A stretch of DNA of 64,000 bases from Alicyclobacillus acidiphilus NBRC 100859 (GCF_001544355.1 NZ_BCQI01000005.1:1-64000); one strand, 5' to 3'. Positions 1 to 8,709 are shown, counted from the first letter of the stretch. Notes: generated by a model from the sequence alone, not told the origin. A program made the numbers and translations.

Positions 1-2
1 GC

Positions 3-92
3 CATAGCGGACAAAAGTACCGTTATGGCGGCGGGAACGTGCGCGGGAGGGTGTGGGTGAGTCGGCGTAAGGGACAAAAGTACCGTTATGGC
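3..92. repeat. Two copies of a GGACAAAAGTACC hairpin
   Basis: Positions 3-28 form an inverted repeat: CCATAGCGG, then ACAAAAGTA, then CCGTTATGG, with one mismatch between the 9-base arms. The core and right arm (GGGACAAAAGTACCGTTATGGC) recur at 71-92, but there the left arm is degraded (CGTAAGG). The second copy runs straight into the tandem array that follows. The element may continue beyond the left edge of the window. I see no coding function and do not recognise the family. Confidence 0.65.
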
Positions 93-96
93 AGCA

Positions 97-297
97 GGGT
101 CCATCGGGGTCATCGGGGTCATCGGGGTCATCGGGGTCATCGGGGTCATCGGGGTCATCGGGGTCATCGGGGTCATCGGGGTCATCGGGGTCATCGGGGT
201 CATCGGGGTCATCGGGGTCCATCGGGGTCCATCGGGGTCCATCGGGGTCCATCGGGGTCCATCGGGGTCCATCGGGGTCCATCGGGGTCCATCGGGA
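97..297. repeat. Tandem array that switches from a 9-bp to a 10-bp unit
   Basis: About 12 copies of the 9-base unit CATCGGGGT (111-218) are followed by about 7 copies of the 10-base unit CCATCGGGGT (219-288) and a partial copy. The change is one extra C per unit. Frames across it would give IGVIGV-type peptides, which I treat as artefacts. The array abuts the hairpin at 71-92, the same arrangement seen at the other repeat islands here. Confidence 0.9.
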
Positions 298-790
298 CCG
301 CCCTCGCCTGCGTGGCCTAATGGGGAAGGAGCAAATCGGACGCCTTTCCGATCGTTATTCCGGTGAATGGTCCACAGCGACGGGGAATTGGCCGCTTTGA
401 GAGGCTGTCGATCAATTAAGTACATAACTTCCCGTTGGATTCTTCGGACGGATTTTGAACTGAGGCTACAACAATAAGTGCTGTTTCCGAAGGGATCAGG
501 GTCTTCTCGGGCCCTGAAACTGCCTTACAATCGATCTTTAGAAACGTATTTTTAGAAAATTACTATCAAGGAAAAATTTTCATCACGAGTCAGGATGAAT
601 TTGATTCTAGGAATGCGAGCTCTCCTCAAAAAGGCAAACGAATTGGTGGAATCCCGTTGATCGGCAGCTTCTTTGAGATCCTTATGTGCCCCCACTCCAT
701 TCGGAATGGGGCGGTTATAGCCGCTTACGCATCTAGCCAATCTTTCATTTGGCGTCGTTCGGCCGATTGGGGCGCGTGAAAGCGCTTGTT
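298..790. other. Non-coding stretch, nothing recognised
   Basis: This stretch lies between the tandem array and the 3' end of fabH. The only sizeable reading frame is a minus-strand frame at 552-803 that overlaps fabH and resembles no family I know. I see no RNA gene and no clear terminator. CCATTCGGAATGG near 697-709 is a short inverted repeat of unclear role. Confidence 0.5.
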
Positions 791-1786
791 TCAAACTGTC
801 CACCGAAGCAGTGTGCTTGCGTAGACGAAACCGCCGCCAAATCCCGCCAGAAGCAAGGTGTCGCCTTGACGGATGGCGCCGCGATCAAGTCCCATTCGAA
901 TTGCCAGCGGGATCGACGCCGACGAGGTGTTTCCGTAGTATTCGGCGCTGAACAGCGTTCGCTCAAACGGAAAATGCAGTTTTTCGCAGACTGCTTCGAC
1001 AATGCGAAGATTGGCGCTGTGGGGAACAAACCAGTCGACGTCGGCGAGCGCGTGCCCCGATGCGTTCAACAAGGCTGGAATCTCTCGCACCAAGGTATTG
1101 ACAGCGAGTTTAAAGACTTCCTTGCCGTTTTGGACGATATATCCGTTCGCCGCAATGGGTTGATTGGCTATGCGCGGGCTGAGACCGGAACGGTACAAGT
1201 GAATGCCAGCCTTGCCGCAGGTGACAGACGACGAACGGATAAAGGCTCCGTCATTCGCGTGTTCAACGAGGACGGCGCCTGCTCCGTCGCCGAAAAGGAT
1301 GCAGGTCGACCGATCCGAATAGTCCGTCACTTTGGACAGCGTTTCGCCGCCGAGCACCAGTACTTTTTTGTGCATACCCGATGTGATCATGCCGTCGGCG
1401 AGTTGCAGTGCGGACACGAATCCCGCGCAGGCGGCCGAAATGTCCAAAGCGGCAGTGGCAGGGATATCGAAGTGATCCTGAATGATGGAAGCGACACTCG
1501 GGAACGTGTGATCTGGCGTGATCGATGCGACGAGGATGAGGTCGACGTCATGGAGCGAAATCGGGTAACGGCGAAGCATATCCTCGATTGCCTTGATGCA
1601 GAGATCGCTGGTGAACTCGTCGTCGGCTGCAATTCGCCGCTCACGCACACCCGTTCGTTGAACAATCCACTCGTTCGATGTGTCGACCAGCTTCTCCAAA
1701 TCGTCGTTTGAGAGAACTTTCTGCGGCACGTACGTTCCGAGAGCCGTGATCTTTGCGCGCGATCTCGATGTCCATTGGCCAGTCAT
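791..1786 (-). CDS. fabH: 3-oxoacyl-ACP synthase III (FabH)
   Basis: Condenses an acyl-CoA primer with malonyl-ACP to start cytoplasmic type II fatty acid synthesis. The catalytic Cys lies in AACAGF, the His in PHSAN, and the Asn in GNTSSAS, which is the complete FabH triad; GFGGGF near the C-terminus is also typical. The ATG at 1786 (protein MTGQW) is preferred because GGAG lies 8 bases upstream, giving 331 aa; an ATG at 1804 is possible. It is transcribed divergently from the acyl-CoA ligase gene and apart from any fab cluster, so it may be a second FabH paralogue. Substrate preference cannot be read from the sequence. Confidence 0.93.
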   Translation of the reverse strand: MTGQWTSRSRAKITALGTYVPQKVLSNDDLEKLVDTSNEWIVQRTGVRERRIAADDEFTSDLCIKAIEDMLRRYPISLHDVDLILVASITPDHTFPSVASIIQDHFDIPATAALDISAACAGFVSALQLADGMITSGMHKKVLVLGGETLSKVTDYSDRSTCILFGDGAGAVLVEHANDGAFIRSSSVTCGKAGIHLYRSGLSPRIANQPIAANGYIVQNGKEVFKLAVNTLVREIPALLNASGHALADVDWFVPHSANLRIVEAVCEKLHFPFERTLFSAEYYGNTSSASIPLAIRMGLDRGAIRQGDTLLLAGFGGGFVYASTLLRWTV

Positions 1787-1833
1787 TTCACCAGCTCCAT
1801 TCATGTCCTTTTATGATACGCCCTCGGCGACTT

Positions 1834-1842
1834 TGCTACAAT
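1834..1842 (+). promoter_or_regulatory. Extended -10 promoter element for the acyl-CoA ligase
   Basis: TGCTACAAT fits the TGnTATAAT extended -10 form and lies about 45 bases before the ligase start. No convincing -35 is visible. Confidence 0.35.
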
Positions 1843-1887
1843 GGCACGTATATGGCAGGTACGACTTTGGTTACAGGAGAGATTCCA

Positions 1888-3549
1888 ATGCATCCTTCGC
1901 CGGGACATCGCATGTATCCGGAACGTATACCATATCTCATCGATATTCCTCAAATCGCGTTGGGTGACCTGTTTGTGCAGGCCGCGGCGCGGTACGGCGA
2001 CAGGCCGGCTTTGTCCTTTGGCGGGCGCCTCTGGACCTATCGGGCACTTTGCGACGATGCGAAAGCCTTCGCGGCGGCGCTTGGGGATGCCGGTGTGGCA
2101 TATGGCGATCGCGTCGCCGTCATGCTCCCCAATTGCCCCGCGTTCGTGATCGCCTATTACGGGACGCTGCTGGCTGGCGGAACGGTGGCTCTGTTCAATC
2201 CGATGTCGGTCGAACGCGAGGTGGCCGAACTCCTCGCGGATGCTGAACCGAAGGTCGTCGTCACATTGGCGTCGCTGCTGCCACGCGTCGCAGCCAGTCA
2301 GCCATCGCAGCCCAAGTTCGCCGTGTTGGTCCAGGATGGCCAAACGGCCGACGGGGCTGGCGCCAGCGATCTCGACGCCGCTCACTCGTCGGGATCGCCA
2401 GAAGCGCCGTTTGGGACCATCGAATTCAACATGTTCCTCCACCGTGGACAAACACGAACGTTTGAGCCTGTGGCAATCCAGCCGACGTCGGACGTCGCAA
2501 CTTTGCAGTACACGGGCGGCACGACGGGCAAGCCAAAGGCGGCCATGCTGACACACTTCAATCTGGTCGCAAACGTGATGCAAAGCGCCACGTTTTATCA
2601 AGACCTGTACAGGCCGGGTGAAGACGTCTGTCTCGCGGTGCTTCCGCTGTTCCACGCCTTCGGCATGACGCTGTGCATGAATGTGTCGCTGTATCTCGGC
2701 GCGAAGTTGGTCCTTTTGCCCAAGTTCGAGCCGCAGCTCGTCATCCGCGCCCTGCGCGAGGAGCGACCGACGATCTTCCCCGGTGTGCCGACGATGTACA
2801 CAGCCCTCCTGCACATGCCGGACATTTCGGCCGAAGACCTAGGTTCCATCCGCATGTGTATCAGCGGCGGCGGACCGATGCCAGTCGAAGTGATGCGGGC
2901 GTTCGAGGCGAAGGCTGGCTGTACCGTGCTCGAAGGCTACGGTCTGTCCGAGACCTCGCCCATCACGCATTGCAATCCACCCTTCGCGCCGCGCAAGGAA
3001 GGGACCGTCGGCATCGCGTTTCCGTCGACAGTGTGCAGACTCGTGAGCTTGGACGGATCGACCGATGAGGTTGCCCCTGGCGGCGTCGGCGAGTTGGCCG
3101 TCAAAGGGCCGCAGGTGATGAAGGGCTATTGGCGGGCGCCGGAAGCGACCAGGGAAGTTTTACACGATGGTTGGTTCCGCACAGGCGATGTCGCGCGGAT
3201 CGATGAGGACGGCTACGTGTCGATCCTGGATCGAAAGAAGGATTTGATCATCGCCAGCGGATATAACGTGTATCCGCGGGAAATTGAGGATGTGTTGTAC
3301 GGGCATCCACTGATTCAAGAAGCGCTCGTCGTCGGCGTTCCGGACGCGTACAGAGGGGAAACGGTCAAGGCCTGCATCGTTCTCAAAGCAGGTGCGCGAC
3401 TGACGGACCTTGAGCTGATAGATTACTGTCGATCGCGTCTCGCGCCCTACAAAGTACCGCGGATTGTCGAGTTTCGCATGGAACTCCCGAAGAGCGCGAT
3501 CGGGAAACTGCTGCGCCGGGCCCTCCGGGAAGAGGAAAGCACGGAGTAA
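1888..3549 (+). CDS. fadD: Long-chain fatty acid-CoA ligase
   Basis: AMP-forming enzyme that activates free fatty acids to acyl-CoA through an acyl-adenylate. The ATP/AMP P-loop YTGGTTGKPK lies near residue 207, GYGLSETSP follows about 100 residues later, then GWFRTGDVA, and the C-terminal lysine region PKSAIGKLLRR is intact. The ATG at 1888 is chosen because AGGAGA lies 7 bases upstream; the frame stays open further upstream but has no better site. That gives 553 aa, normal for the family. The divergent pairing with fabH suggests a link between fatty acid uptake or degradation and chain initiation. Confidence 0.92.
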   Translation: MHPSPGHRMYPERIPYLIDIPQIALGDLFVQAAARYGDRPALSFGGRLWTYRALCDDAKAFAAALGDAGVAYGDRVAVMLPNCPAFVIAYYGTLLAGGTVALFNPMSVEREVAELLADAEPKVVVTLASLLPRVAASQPSQPKFAVLVQDGQTADGAGASDLDAAHSSGSPEAPFGTIEFNMFLHRGQTRTFEPVAIQPTSDVATLQYTGGTTGKPKAAMLTHFNLVANVMQSATFYQDLYRPGEDVCLAVLPLFHAFGMTLCMNVSLYLGAKLVLLPKFEPQLVIRALREERPTIFPGVPTMYTALLHMPDISAEDLGSIRMCISGGGPMPVEVMRAFEAKAGCTVLEGYGLSETSPITHCNPPFAPRKEGTVGIAFPSTVCRLVSLDGSTDEVAPGGVGELAVKGPQVMKGYWRAPEATREVLHDGWFRTGDVARIDEDGYVSILDRKKDLIIASGYNVYPREIEDVLYGHPLIQEALVVGVPDAYRGETVKACIVLKAGARLTDLELIDYCRSRLAPYKVPRIVEFRMELPKSAIGKLLRRALREEESTE

Positions 3550-3606
3550 GCGGGGCGTGGGGATGGCTGGGGGGCGAAGGCGCGATCGCGGAGGATGGCC
3601 GTGGGC

Positions 3607-3670
3607 GAACGGTGAGGTGGGAGAACGGTGAGGTGGGCGAACGGTGAGGTGAGCGAACGGTGAGGTGAGC
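3607..3670. repeat. Four 16-bp tandem repeats
   Basis: Four copies of GAACGGTGAGGTG(G/A)G(A/C) run head to tail and end exactly where hairpin element 1 begins. Nothing coding is associated with them. Confidence 0.85.
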
Positions 3671-3862
3671 GAATAGGCGGCCCGGAGCCGCTTATTTCGA
3701 CGAAACGGCGTGATCGAAAGGAAATAGGCTGCCCACAGCCGCTTATCCGCCTCCGATAGCTCCGGGATGGGTTGGTTTCCGCCAAATAAGCGTCTGTCAG
3801 CCGCTTATTCGGCGCAAATCGGATGATTCGACACACTTAAGCGGCCTGGGGCCGCTTATCCG
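3671..3862 (+). repeat. Four-hairpin dispersed element, copy 1
   Basis: Contains four inverted repeats: 3672-3696, 3723-3746, 3785-3809 and 3838-3858. Their centres are about 50.5, 62.5 and 51 bp apart. Arms share AATA(A/G)GCG...CGCTTATT. The third linker contains GCGCAAATC and then TTCGACACACTTAAGCGG; the second contains GGTTTC. Short duplications such as CCGCGTCGC and CTGGTCTCGC follow on the right flank. It matches the copies at 17102, 55262 and 55593. I do not recognise it as a named RNA or repeat family. Confidence 0.85.
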
Positions 3863-4059
3863 CTCCGCGTCGCCCCGCGTCGCCTCTGGTCTCGCCCCCC
3901 TGGTCTCGCGTCCCCGTCTGCCTGCCTTCCTAGACTTGACTCCGCAACGAAAACCCAATATATCTTATGTGATTCGCTATGATTCGCTTGTCCGTTCGCT
4001 TATCAGTGAATATGGCTCGTTTGTCGTTCCTGCCAAAACGCTCACCTAGGAGGGTTATC

Positions 4060-4422
4060 GTGGTTCAAATCAAATTTTGTACGATTCCGGTCGCTGACCA
4101 AGAGCGCGCACTGAAGTTTTACACCGAGACGTTGGGCTGTGAAGTTCGAACGAATGTGCCATACGGCAATGGCACCCGCTGGATCGAAGTCGCGTGGCCG
4201 GGGCGGGAGACCGCGTTCGTGCTGTTTACGCCGCCGGGAATGGAAGGACGGATCGGCGGCTTTACAATGGCGTCGCTTGTCACCGACGATTTGGAACGTA
4301 CATATCGGGAGTGGTCGAGCAAAGGCGTTGAATTTGTCGAACCACCCACGCAACAACCCTGGGGCCTCCAAGCCATCTTCAAGGACAGCGAAGGAAATTC
4401 CTTCGTCATCACGCAGGACTAG
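4060..4422 (+). CDS. VOC (glyoxalase/bleomycin-resistance) family protein
   Basis: A 120-aa single-module vicinal-oxygen-chelate protein. It opens with FCTIPVADQERALKFYTETLG and ends with FKDSEGNSFVITQ, the usual beta-alpha-beta-beta-beta ends where metal ligands sit. The GTG at 4060 is chosen because TAGGAGGG lies 5-6 bases upstream; the frame is open further back but has no ribosome site there. VOC proteins range from lyases and dioxygenases to drug-binding proteins, and the sequence does not show which this is. It stands alone between repeat element 1 and the pepF terminator. Confidence 0.85.
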   Translation: MVQIKFCTIPVADQERALKFYTETLGCEVRTNVPYGNGTRWIEVAWPGRETAFVLFTPPGMEGRIGGFTMASLVTDDLERTYREWSSKGVEFVEPPTQQPWGLQAIFKDSEGNSFVITQD

Positions 4423-4486
4423 GTCCAAAGCGGATTGCGGAAGAGATTTCGAGTCTCGCTGGCGCAGGGTGGACCGGGGTCCATCA

Positions 4487-4518
4487 CCTCAAAAGGGGCT
4501 GCGCCGTGAGCAGCCCCT
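4487..4518 (-). terminator. Terminator for the M3 peptidase gene
   Basis: AGGGGCTGC...GCAGCCCCT forms a stem at 4494-4518. Read on the minus strand it is followed by TTTT, so it best serves the leftward peptidase gene. It may also stop rightward transcripts from the VOC gene. Confidence 0.65.
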
Positions 4519-4637
4519 CCTGCTTTGGCGCAGCCCAAGATATTGAAGCTCCAGATACTGCAGTTCCAGATACTTTTCAAAAGCTGCCCGTCAGCGTAAA
4601 GCGTAAGTCACCGACCTGCGCGTTACGATCCGCGGCG

Positions 4638-6455
4638 TTACTTCGATTGAGCCTGCGAGGCGTTGGCGAGGCGGACAAACTCGCGCGCGTCGGCGGCGGC
4701 GAGATCGACAGCCTGTTGCCAGAAGTCTGGTTTCGTGAGATCGACACCGAGATGCTTGGCGGCCAAATCCTCCACCTGTGAACGGCCCGTATCCTGTAAC
4801 AACTTCACGTATTTCTCGGCGAATGTGGGTCCTTCCGAGATGGCTCGGGCATAAATTCCCGAACTGAAGAGGTAGCCAAACGTGTATGGGAAATTGTAAA
4901 ATGGCGTGCCGGTGATGTAGAAGTGCAGTTTGGACGCCCAGAAGTGCGGATGCGTGCTGGCCAGTGCTCCGGCATACGCCTCTCGCTGCGCCTCCGACAT
5001 CAGTGCGTTTAACTCGTCGACACTGAGTACACCTTTCTTTCTCGCCTCGTAGAAACGAGTTTCGAACAGGAAACGCGCGTGTATGTTCATCAGCATGGCG
5101 ATGCTTCGGCCGACTTTGTCCTCCAGCAGGATCAGTCGTTCCGCGTCTGAGGAGGCTTCTTGAATGGAGGCGTCGGACACGATGGCTTCCGCGAACGTCG
5201 ATGCGGTTTCGGCGACGTTCATTGCGTAGTTGCTCACCAACTGCGGAAGAGGACGCATCACGTGCTGGTGGTAGGCATGGCCCAATTCGTGCGCCAACGT
5301 CGCAACATTGCCAGGAGTACCGGAGAAGGTGACGAAAATGCGCGTCTGTTCGCTGACCGGGAAACTTGTGCAGAATCCGCCCGGGCGTTTGCCTGGCCGA
5401 TCCTCGGCCTCAATCCATCGCTTTTCGAAACATTGGTTCGCGAACTCCGCCATTTCTGGGCTGAATCGGTTGAAGTGGCGAACGATAAAATCGCGCGCTT
5501 CTTCGTACGACATCGACGATGTGGTCTCGCCGAGTGGCGCGTCGACGTCTTCCCAGCGAAGCTGCTCTTTGCCCAACATGCGCGCTTTTGCCTGAAGAAA
5601 TTCGACAAACGGAGCCTTGCTGTTGGAAATCACACCCCACATCGCGTCCAGTGTCGCTTGCGACATGCGGTTGACGTCTAGCGGTTCTTTTAAGACGGAT
5701 TTCCATCCGCGAGCCTTATACACGGCGAGACGATGCCCTGACAAGTGGTTCAGGGCCTGCGCGCAGAGCTCCGCCTCGTTTGCCCATGAAGTCTCCCATT
5801 GGTCGAACAGTTTCGATCTCGACGCGTCATCGGCACTCGCCAATCGATTCGCGAGCTGACCCATCGATACGGTCTCTTTCCGTCCGTTTACCTCGATCTC
5901 GGCCGTCATGCGGCCAACGATCACGTTGTACAAATCTCCCCAGGCGACGTAGCCATCGACGGAGAGCGCCGCGATGAGGGATTCTTGCTCGGATGGCAAT
6001 AGATCTGCCGATCGGCGGATTCGTTCGCGCAGCGCAAATTCGAGTTCTCCAATCTGCGGTTGCTTCAATAGATTCGAGAAGTTCGTTTCATCCAACTTGG
6101 ACAAGACGTCGTTGTACACGGTCAAGGAAGCTGAAAAGCTGGCACGTATTCCGCTCAGTCGGCTGGACAGCAGCTTTGCGCCCGTATCGTGCACGTCTTG
6201 GGCGGTGAGGCAGGATACAAACGCGCCCGCTTCGCGGCTTCTCGATGAAATGTCCTGCATGAATAGGACAGCTTTCGCAATGCCAGAAATGTCGGTGTTG
6301 CCTGAATTTTGCGCGGCGCGTAAGTTCTGAACATCGTTTGCAAACGATTCGATGTCCGCTTCCAATTGATCGATAAATGCGGAGAATTCCTTCGATGCGC
6401 TGCCACCGGGGAAGATGATGTCGAGATCCCAGGTCATCTGTAGTTTGTTGTTCAA
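4638..6455 (-). CDS. M3 family oligoendopeptidase (PepF-like)
   Basis: Zinc metallopeptidase that cleaves short peptides, probably in the cytoplasm since there is no signal peptide. The HELGH zinc motif appears in ATLAHELGHAYHQH, and the third ligand region is NVAETASTFAEA. At 605 aa it is the usual length for PepF/M3B enzymes. The start is TTG at 6455 with GGAGGG 6 bases before it. It is monocistronic and ends at the terminator at 4487-4518. Confidence 0.93.
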   Translation of the reverse strand: MNNKLQMTWDLDIIFPGGSASKEFSAFIDQLEADIESFANDVQNLRAAQNSGNTDISGIAKAVLFMQDISSRSREAGAFVSCLTAQDVHDTGAKLLSSRLSGIRASFSASLTVYNDVLSKLDETNFSNLLKQPQIGELEFALRERIRRSADLLPSEQESLIAALSVDGYVAWGDLYNVIVGRMTAEIEVNGRKETVSMGQLANRLASADDASRSKLFDQWETSWANEAELCAQALNHLSGHRLAVYKARGWKSVLKEPLDVNRMSQATLDAMWGVISNSKAPFVEFLQAKARMLGKEQLRWEDVDAPLGETTSSMSYEEARDFIVRHFNRFSPEMAEFANQCFEKRWIEAEDRPGKRPGGFCTSFPVSEQTRIFVTFSGTPGNVATLAHELGHAYHQHVMRPLPQLVSNYAMNVAETASTFAEAIVSDASIQEASSDAERLILLEDKVGRSIAMLMNIHARFLFETRFYEARKKGVLSVDELNALMSEAQREAYAGALASTHPHFWASKLHFYITGTPFYNFPYTFGYLFSSGIYARAISEGPTFAEKYVKLLQDTGRSQVEDLAAKHLGVDLTKPDFWQQAVDLAAADAREFVRLANASQAQSK

Positions 6456-6544
6456 TCAAATCCCTCCCAGCCCAATTATATCGAATGGAAGAGTCAAACG
6501 GACGAAAGGGAGTTGCACGATTGGGAATATTGGTGCATCATATA

Positions 6545-6560
6545 GGGAACATACGTTCTC
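6545..6560 (+). promoter_or_regulatory. Putative LexA (SOS) box upstream of tag
   Basis: GGGAACATACGTTCTC contains GAAC-ATAC-GTTC (6547-6558), a perfect palindromic core. It matches the Bacillus LexA consensus CGAACRNRYGTTYC at 12 of 14 positions. It lies about 80 bases before the tag start codon. Confidence 0.55.
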
Positions 6561-6636
6561 GTGTGGGTTTTCTAGTGGCTTTCCAACTGCTGATCCATGC
6601 AGGCGTTCGAGATTTCAACGGAAGTGAGGCATCGCG

Positions 6637-7200
6637 ATGGAACGATGCGGATGGGTGAATCAAGACCCGCTCTACCTTCAATATCATGATTGCGAGTGGG
6701 GCGTGCCAGTGTACGATGATTCCACGCTGTTTGAGTTTCTCATCTTGGAAGGCGCGCAGGCTGGTCTGAGTTGGTATACCATACTGAAAAAACGCGAAGG
6801 GTATCGATTGGCCTTCGCGAACTTTGATCCACAGGTCGTCGCCGACTTTTCAGACGAAGATGTTGAACGCCTGCTCGGCGGAGAGTATGACATCGTCCGA
6901 AACCGTTTGAAAATTCGATCCGCGATTGGAAATGCACGGGCATTTTGCGACATTCAAGTTAAGCACGGCTCATTTTCCAACTATCTCTGGTCGTTTGTCG
7001 ACGGGCGGCCGCAAATCAATCATTGGACGAGCCTTGACCAGGTACCGGCGGAAACAGAGTTGTCCCAGGCCATCAGCAAGGAACTGCGGCGGACTGGGCT
7101 TCGGTTCGTCGGGCCCACCATCCTATATTCGTATTTGCAAGCTGTCGGCGTCGTGATGGATCATCTGACGACTTGCTTTCGCTATCGTGCGTTATCTTGA
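6637..7200 (+). CDS. tag: DNA-3-methyladenine glycosylase I
   Basis: Excises 3-methyladenine from alkylated DNA as the first step of base excision repair. MERCGWVN and YHDCEWGVPVYDD are the conserved N-terminal Tag signatures. The C-terminal HLTTCFRY supplies the His and Cys that, with the N-terminal Cys and His, bind zinc in this family. At 187 aa it is full length. GGAAGTGAGG lies upstream of the ATG. A LexA-type box in the leader suggests SOS control. The last 9 bases overlap the opposite gene. Confidence 0.95.
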   Translation: MERCGWVNQDPLYLQYHDCEWGVPVYDDSTLFEFLILEGAQAGLSWYTILKKREGYRLAFANFDPQVVADFSDEDVERLLGGEYDIVRNRLKIRSAIGNARAFCDIQVKHGSFSNYLWSFVDGRPQINHWTSLDQVPAETELSQAISKELRRTGLRFVGPTILYSYLQAVGVVMDHLTTCFRYRALS

Positions 7201-7515
7201 ACTGCTACCTTTCCTGGATTGGCGCCGCGGGGATTTTCGCTTTCGCGGAGGCAATTTTGTCGACGACTTCTCGCTGTCGTCGCCAAGGACGCCTTGGATA
7301 AGCTGCAGGACGTATTTGAGCTCGGCTCGAAGTTCGTCTTCCGTCACGCCGCGAATCCTGCCCTCCAATCTTGGATGAATCATTGGGATGGCCTGGCTGA
7401 CGATGATTCTATCCAGCCCTTTGGCATTCGCGCGAATTCGCTGCTCCATCCAATGAACGGCTTCCATGGTGCGCTCCGCGACTGATTTACCCTGAAATTC
7501 CGGTTGATCCGTCAT
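7192..7515 (-). CDS. Small conserved-looking protein of unknown function
   Basis: A 107-aa cytoplasmic protein. Its N-terminal 80 residues are mixed helical (AERTMEAVHWMEQRI...DELRAELKYVLQLIQGVL). The C-terminal tail is strongly basic (PPRKRKSPRRQSRKG) and could contact nucleic acid. AGGAGGC sits upstream of the ATG, which supports a real gene. Its 3' end overlaps that of tag by 9 bases. I do not recognise the family. Confidence 0.7.
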   Translation of the reverse strand: MTDQPEFQGKSVAERTMEAVHWMEQRIRANAKGLDRIIVSQAIPMIHPRLEGRIRGVTEDELRAELKYVLQLIQGVLGDDSEKSSTKLPPRKRKSPRRQSRKGSSSR

Positions 7516-7614
7516 CTCGGCAGCCTCCTGTTTCGGAGAATGTTGCTCACTCTTACTGAACGGGATCCATCCGCGAATAGGAACGGCGAAAGTCTAGATG
7601 CGACGCGATTGGCA

Positions 7615-7643
7615 TTGACTGGTTACCATTGTAGTGATACTAT
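7615..7643 (+). promoter_or_regulatory. Promoter for trxA
   Basis: TTGACT (7615-7620), a 17-base spacer, and TACTAT (7638-7643) fit a housekeeping promoter about 35 bases before the start codon. TATAAA at 7641 is an alternative -10. Confidence 0.45.
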
Positions 7644-7677
7644 AAAAAAGTAATTAAAAAGGTGGAGGTGGTTCACC

Positions 7678-7998
7678 TTGGCGACAACCAAAGTGACGGA
7701 TGCGAATTTTCAGGAGACGATTCGTGGAGATAAACCAGTCTTGGTCGATTTTTGGGCCACATGGTGCGGACCTTGCAAGATGATGGCTCCCGTTCTCGAA
7801 GAATTGTCGGAAGAGCACGGGGACAAACTGGAGGTCGTGAAGCTGGATGTCGACGAGAATCCGGAGACGACGGCCCAGTTCGGGATCATGAGCATTCCGA
7901 CCATGATTCTTTTTGTTAACGGAGAACCCGTGAAGCAAATCGTCGGTTATCAACCCAAAGATCAGTTGGAATCGCAACTGACGGAAGTGTTGGCATAA
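7678..7998 (+). CDS. trxA: Thioredoxin
   Basis: General cytoplasmic dithiol reductant. It has the classic [17 protein letters not shown] active site, the buried Asp in VLVDFWA, and the cis-proline loop MSIPTMILF. The length of 106 aa is standard. It starts at TTG with GGTGGAGGTGG upstream. Its likely clients include the methionine sulfoxide reductase encoded next, and its reductase may be the TrxB at 53 kb. Confidence 0.97.
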   Translation: MATTKVTDANFQETIRGDKPVLVDFWATWCGPCKMMAPVLEELSEEHGDKLEVVKLDVDENPETTAQFGIMSIPTMILFVNGEPVKQIVGYQPKDQLESQLTEVLA

Positions 7999-8135
7999 CC
8001 ATTTGTCAACGGATGTACATGGTTTGCATGGCTTGCGTTCGCGCAAGCCTTCTTTTATCTGGTATGATTTGCAGGGTACGTGAAGTTGATATGTCGTCGT
8101 GGAAATTCTGGCTGCTAGCCAAGGAGATGTGGTCC

Positions 8136-8681
8136 ATGTCCAAAAACGAACCTGTGGAAACCAACTATGAGTTGGCGACGTTTGCCGGAGGGTGCTTTTG
8201 GTGCATGGTCAAGCCGTTTGAAACTTGGCCAGGAATTGTGAAGGTTGTCTCTGGATATACAGGCGGCCATACGGAGAACCCGACCTACGCGGAGGTATGC
8301 ACGGAAACCACCGGTCACGCGGAAGCGGTCCAAATCACGTTCGATCCGTCGGTGATTTCATACAAGCAGCTTCTTGACGTGTATTGGCGTCAGATCGATC
8401 CAACCGACGCAGGCGGGCAATTCTATGATCGGGGTTCATCGTATCGGACCGCTATCTTTTACCACACGGACGAGCAAAGGGAAGCGGCGGAAGAATCGAA
8501 GCGCGCACTTGAGGCGAGCGGAAGATTCAGCAAACCGATTGTCACCGAGATCGTTCCGGCTGGTCCTTTTTACGAAGCGGAGACGTATCACCAAGATTAC
8601 CATCGCAAGAATCCAGAGCATTACGCAAGGTATCGGCAGGCGTCCGGACGAGATCGGTTTATCGCCAGCCACTGGTCTTGA
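8136..8681 (+). CDS. msrA: Peptide-methionine (S)-S-oxide reductase
   Basis: Repairs the S-epimer of oxidised methionine in proteins, using thioredoxin. The catalytic Cys is in [10 protein letters not shown], followed by VVSGYTGG and the [17 protein letters not shown] region, all MsrA hallmarks. Start ATG 8136 (MSKNEPV) has AAGGAG about 9 bases upstream; earlier in-frame ATGs lack a site. The mature protein is 181 aa. It lies directly downstream of trxA, its usual electron donor. Confidence 0.95.
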   Translation: MSKNEPVETNYELATFAGGCFWCMVKPFETWPGIVKVVSGYTGGHTENPTYAEVCTETTGHAEAVQITFDPSVISYKQLLDVYWRQIDPTDAGGQFYDRGSSYRTAIFYHTDEQREAAEESKRALEASGRFSKPIVTEIVPAGPFYEAETYHQDYHRKNPEHYARYRQASGRDRFIASHWS

Positions 8682-8709
8682 CGTGGAGGGCGAAACCGGG
8701 TGACAGACA

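Noticed and set aside
39-366. Two plus-strand frames through the tandem array (HRGHRG and IGVIGV peptides)
   Set aside because: They merely translate the 9/10-bp repeats; no ribosome site and no non-repeat domain.
552-803. Minus-strand frame of 83 codons downstream of fabH
   Set aside because: Overlaps fabH, has no clear ribosome site and resembles no family.
749-1711. Long plus-strand frame opposite fabH
   Set aside because: Antisense shadow of a well-supported fabH, with an implausible Arg/Cys-rich composition.
3447-3836. Minus-strand frame over the 3' end of fadD and element 1
   Set aside because: Runs through hairpins and tandem repeats; the Arg/Ser/Pro-rich product looks like noise.
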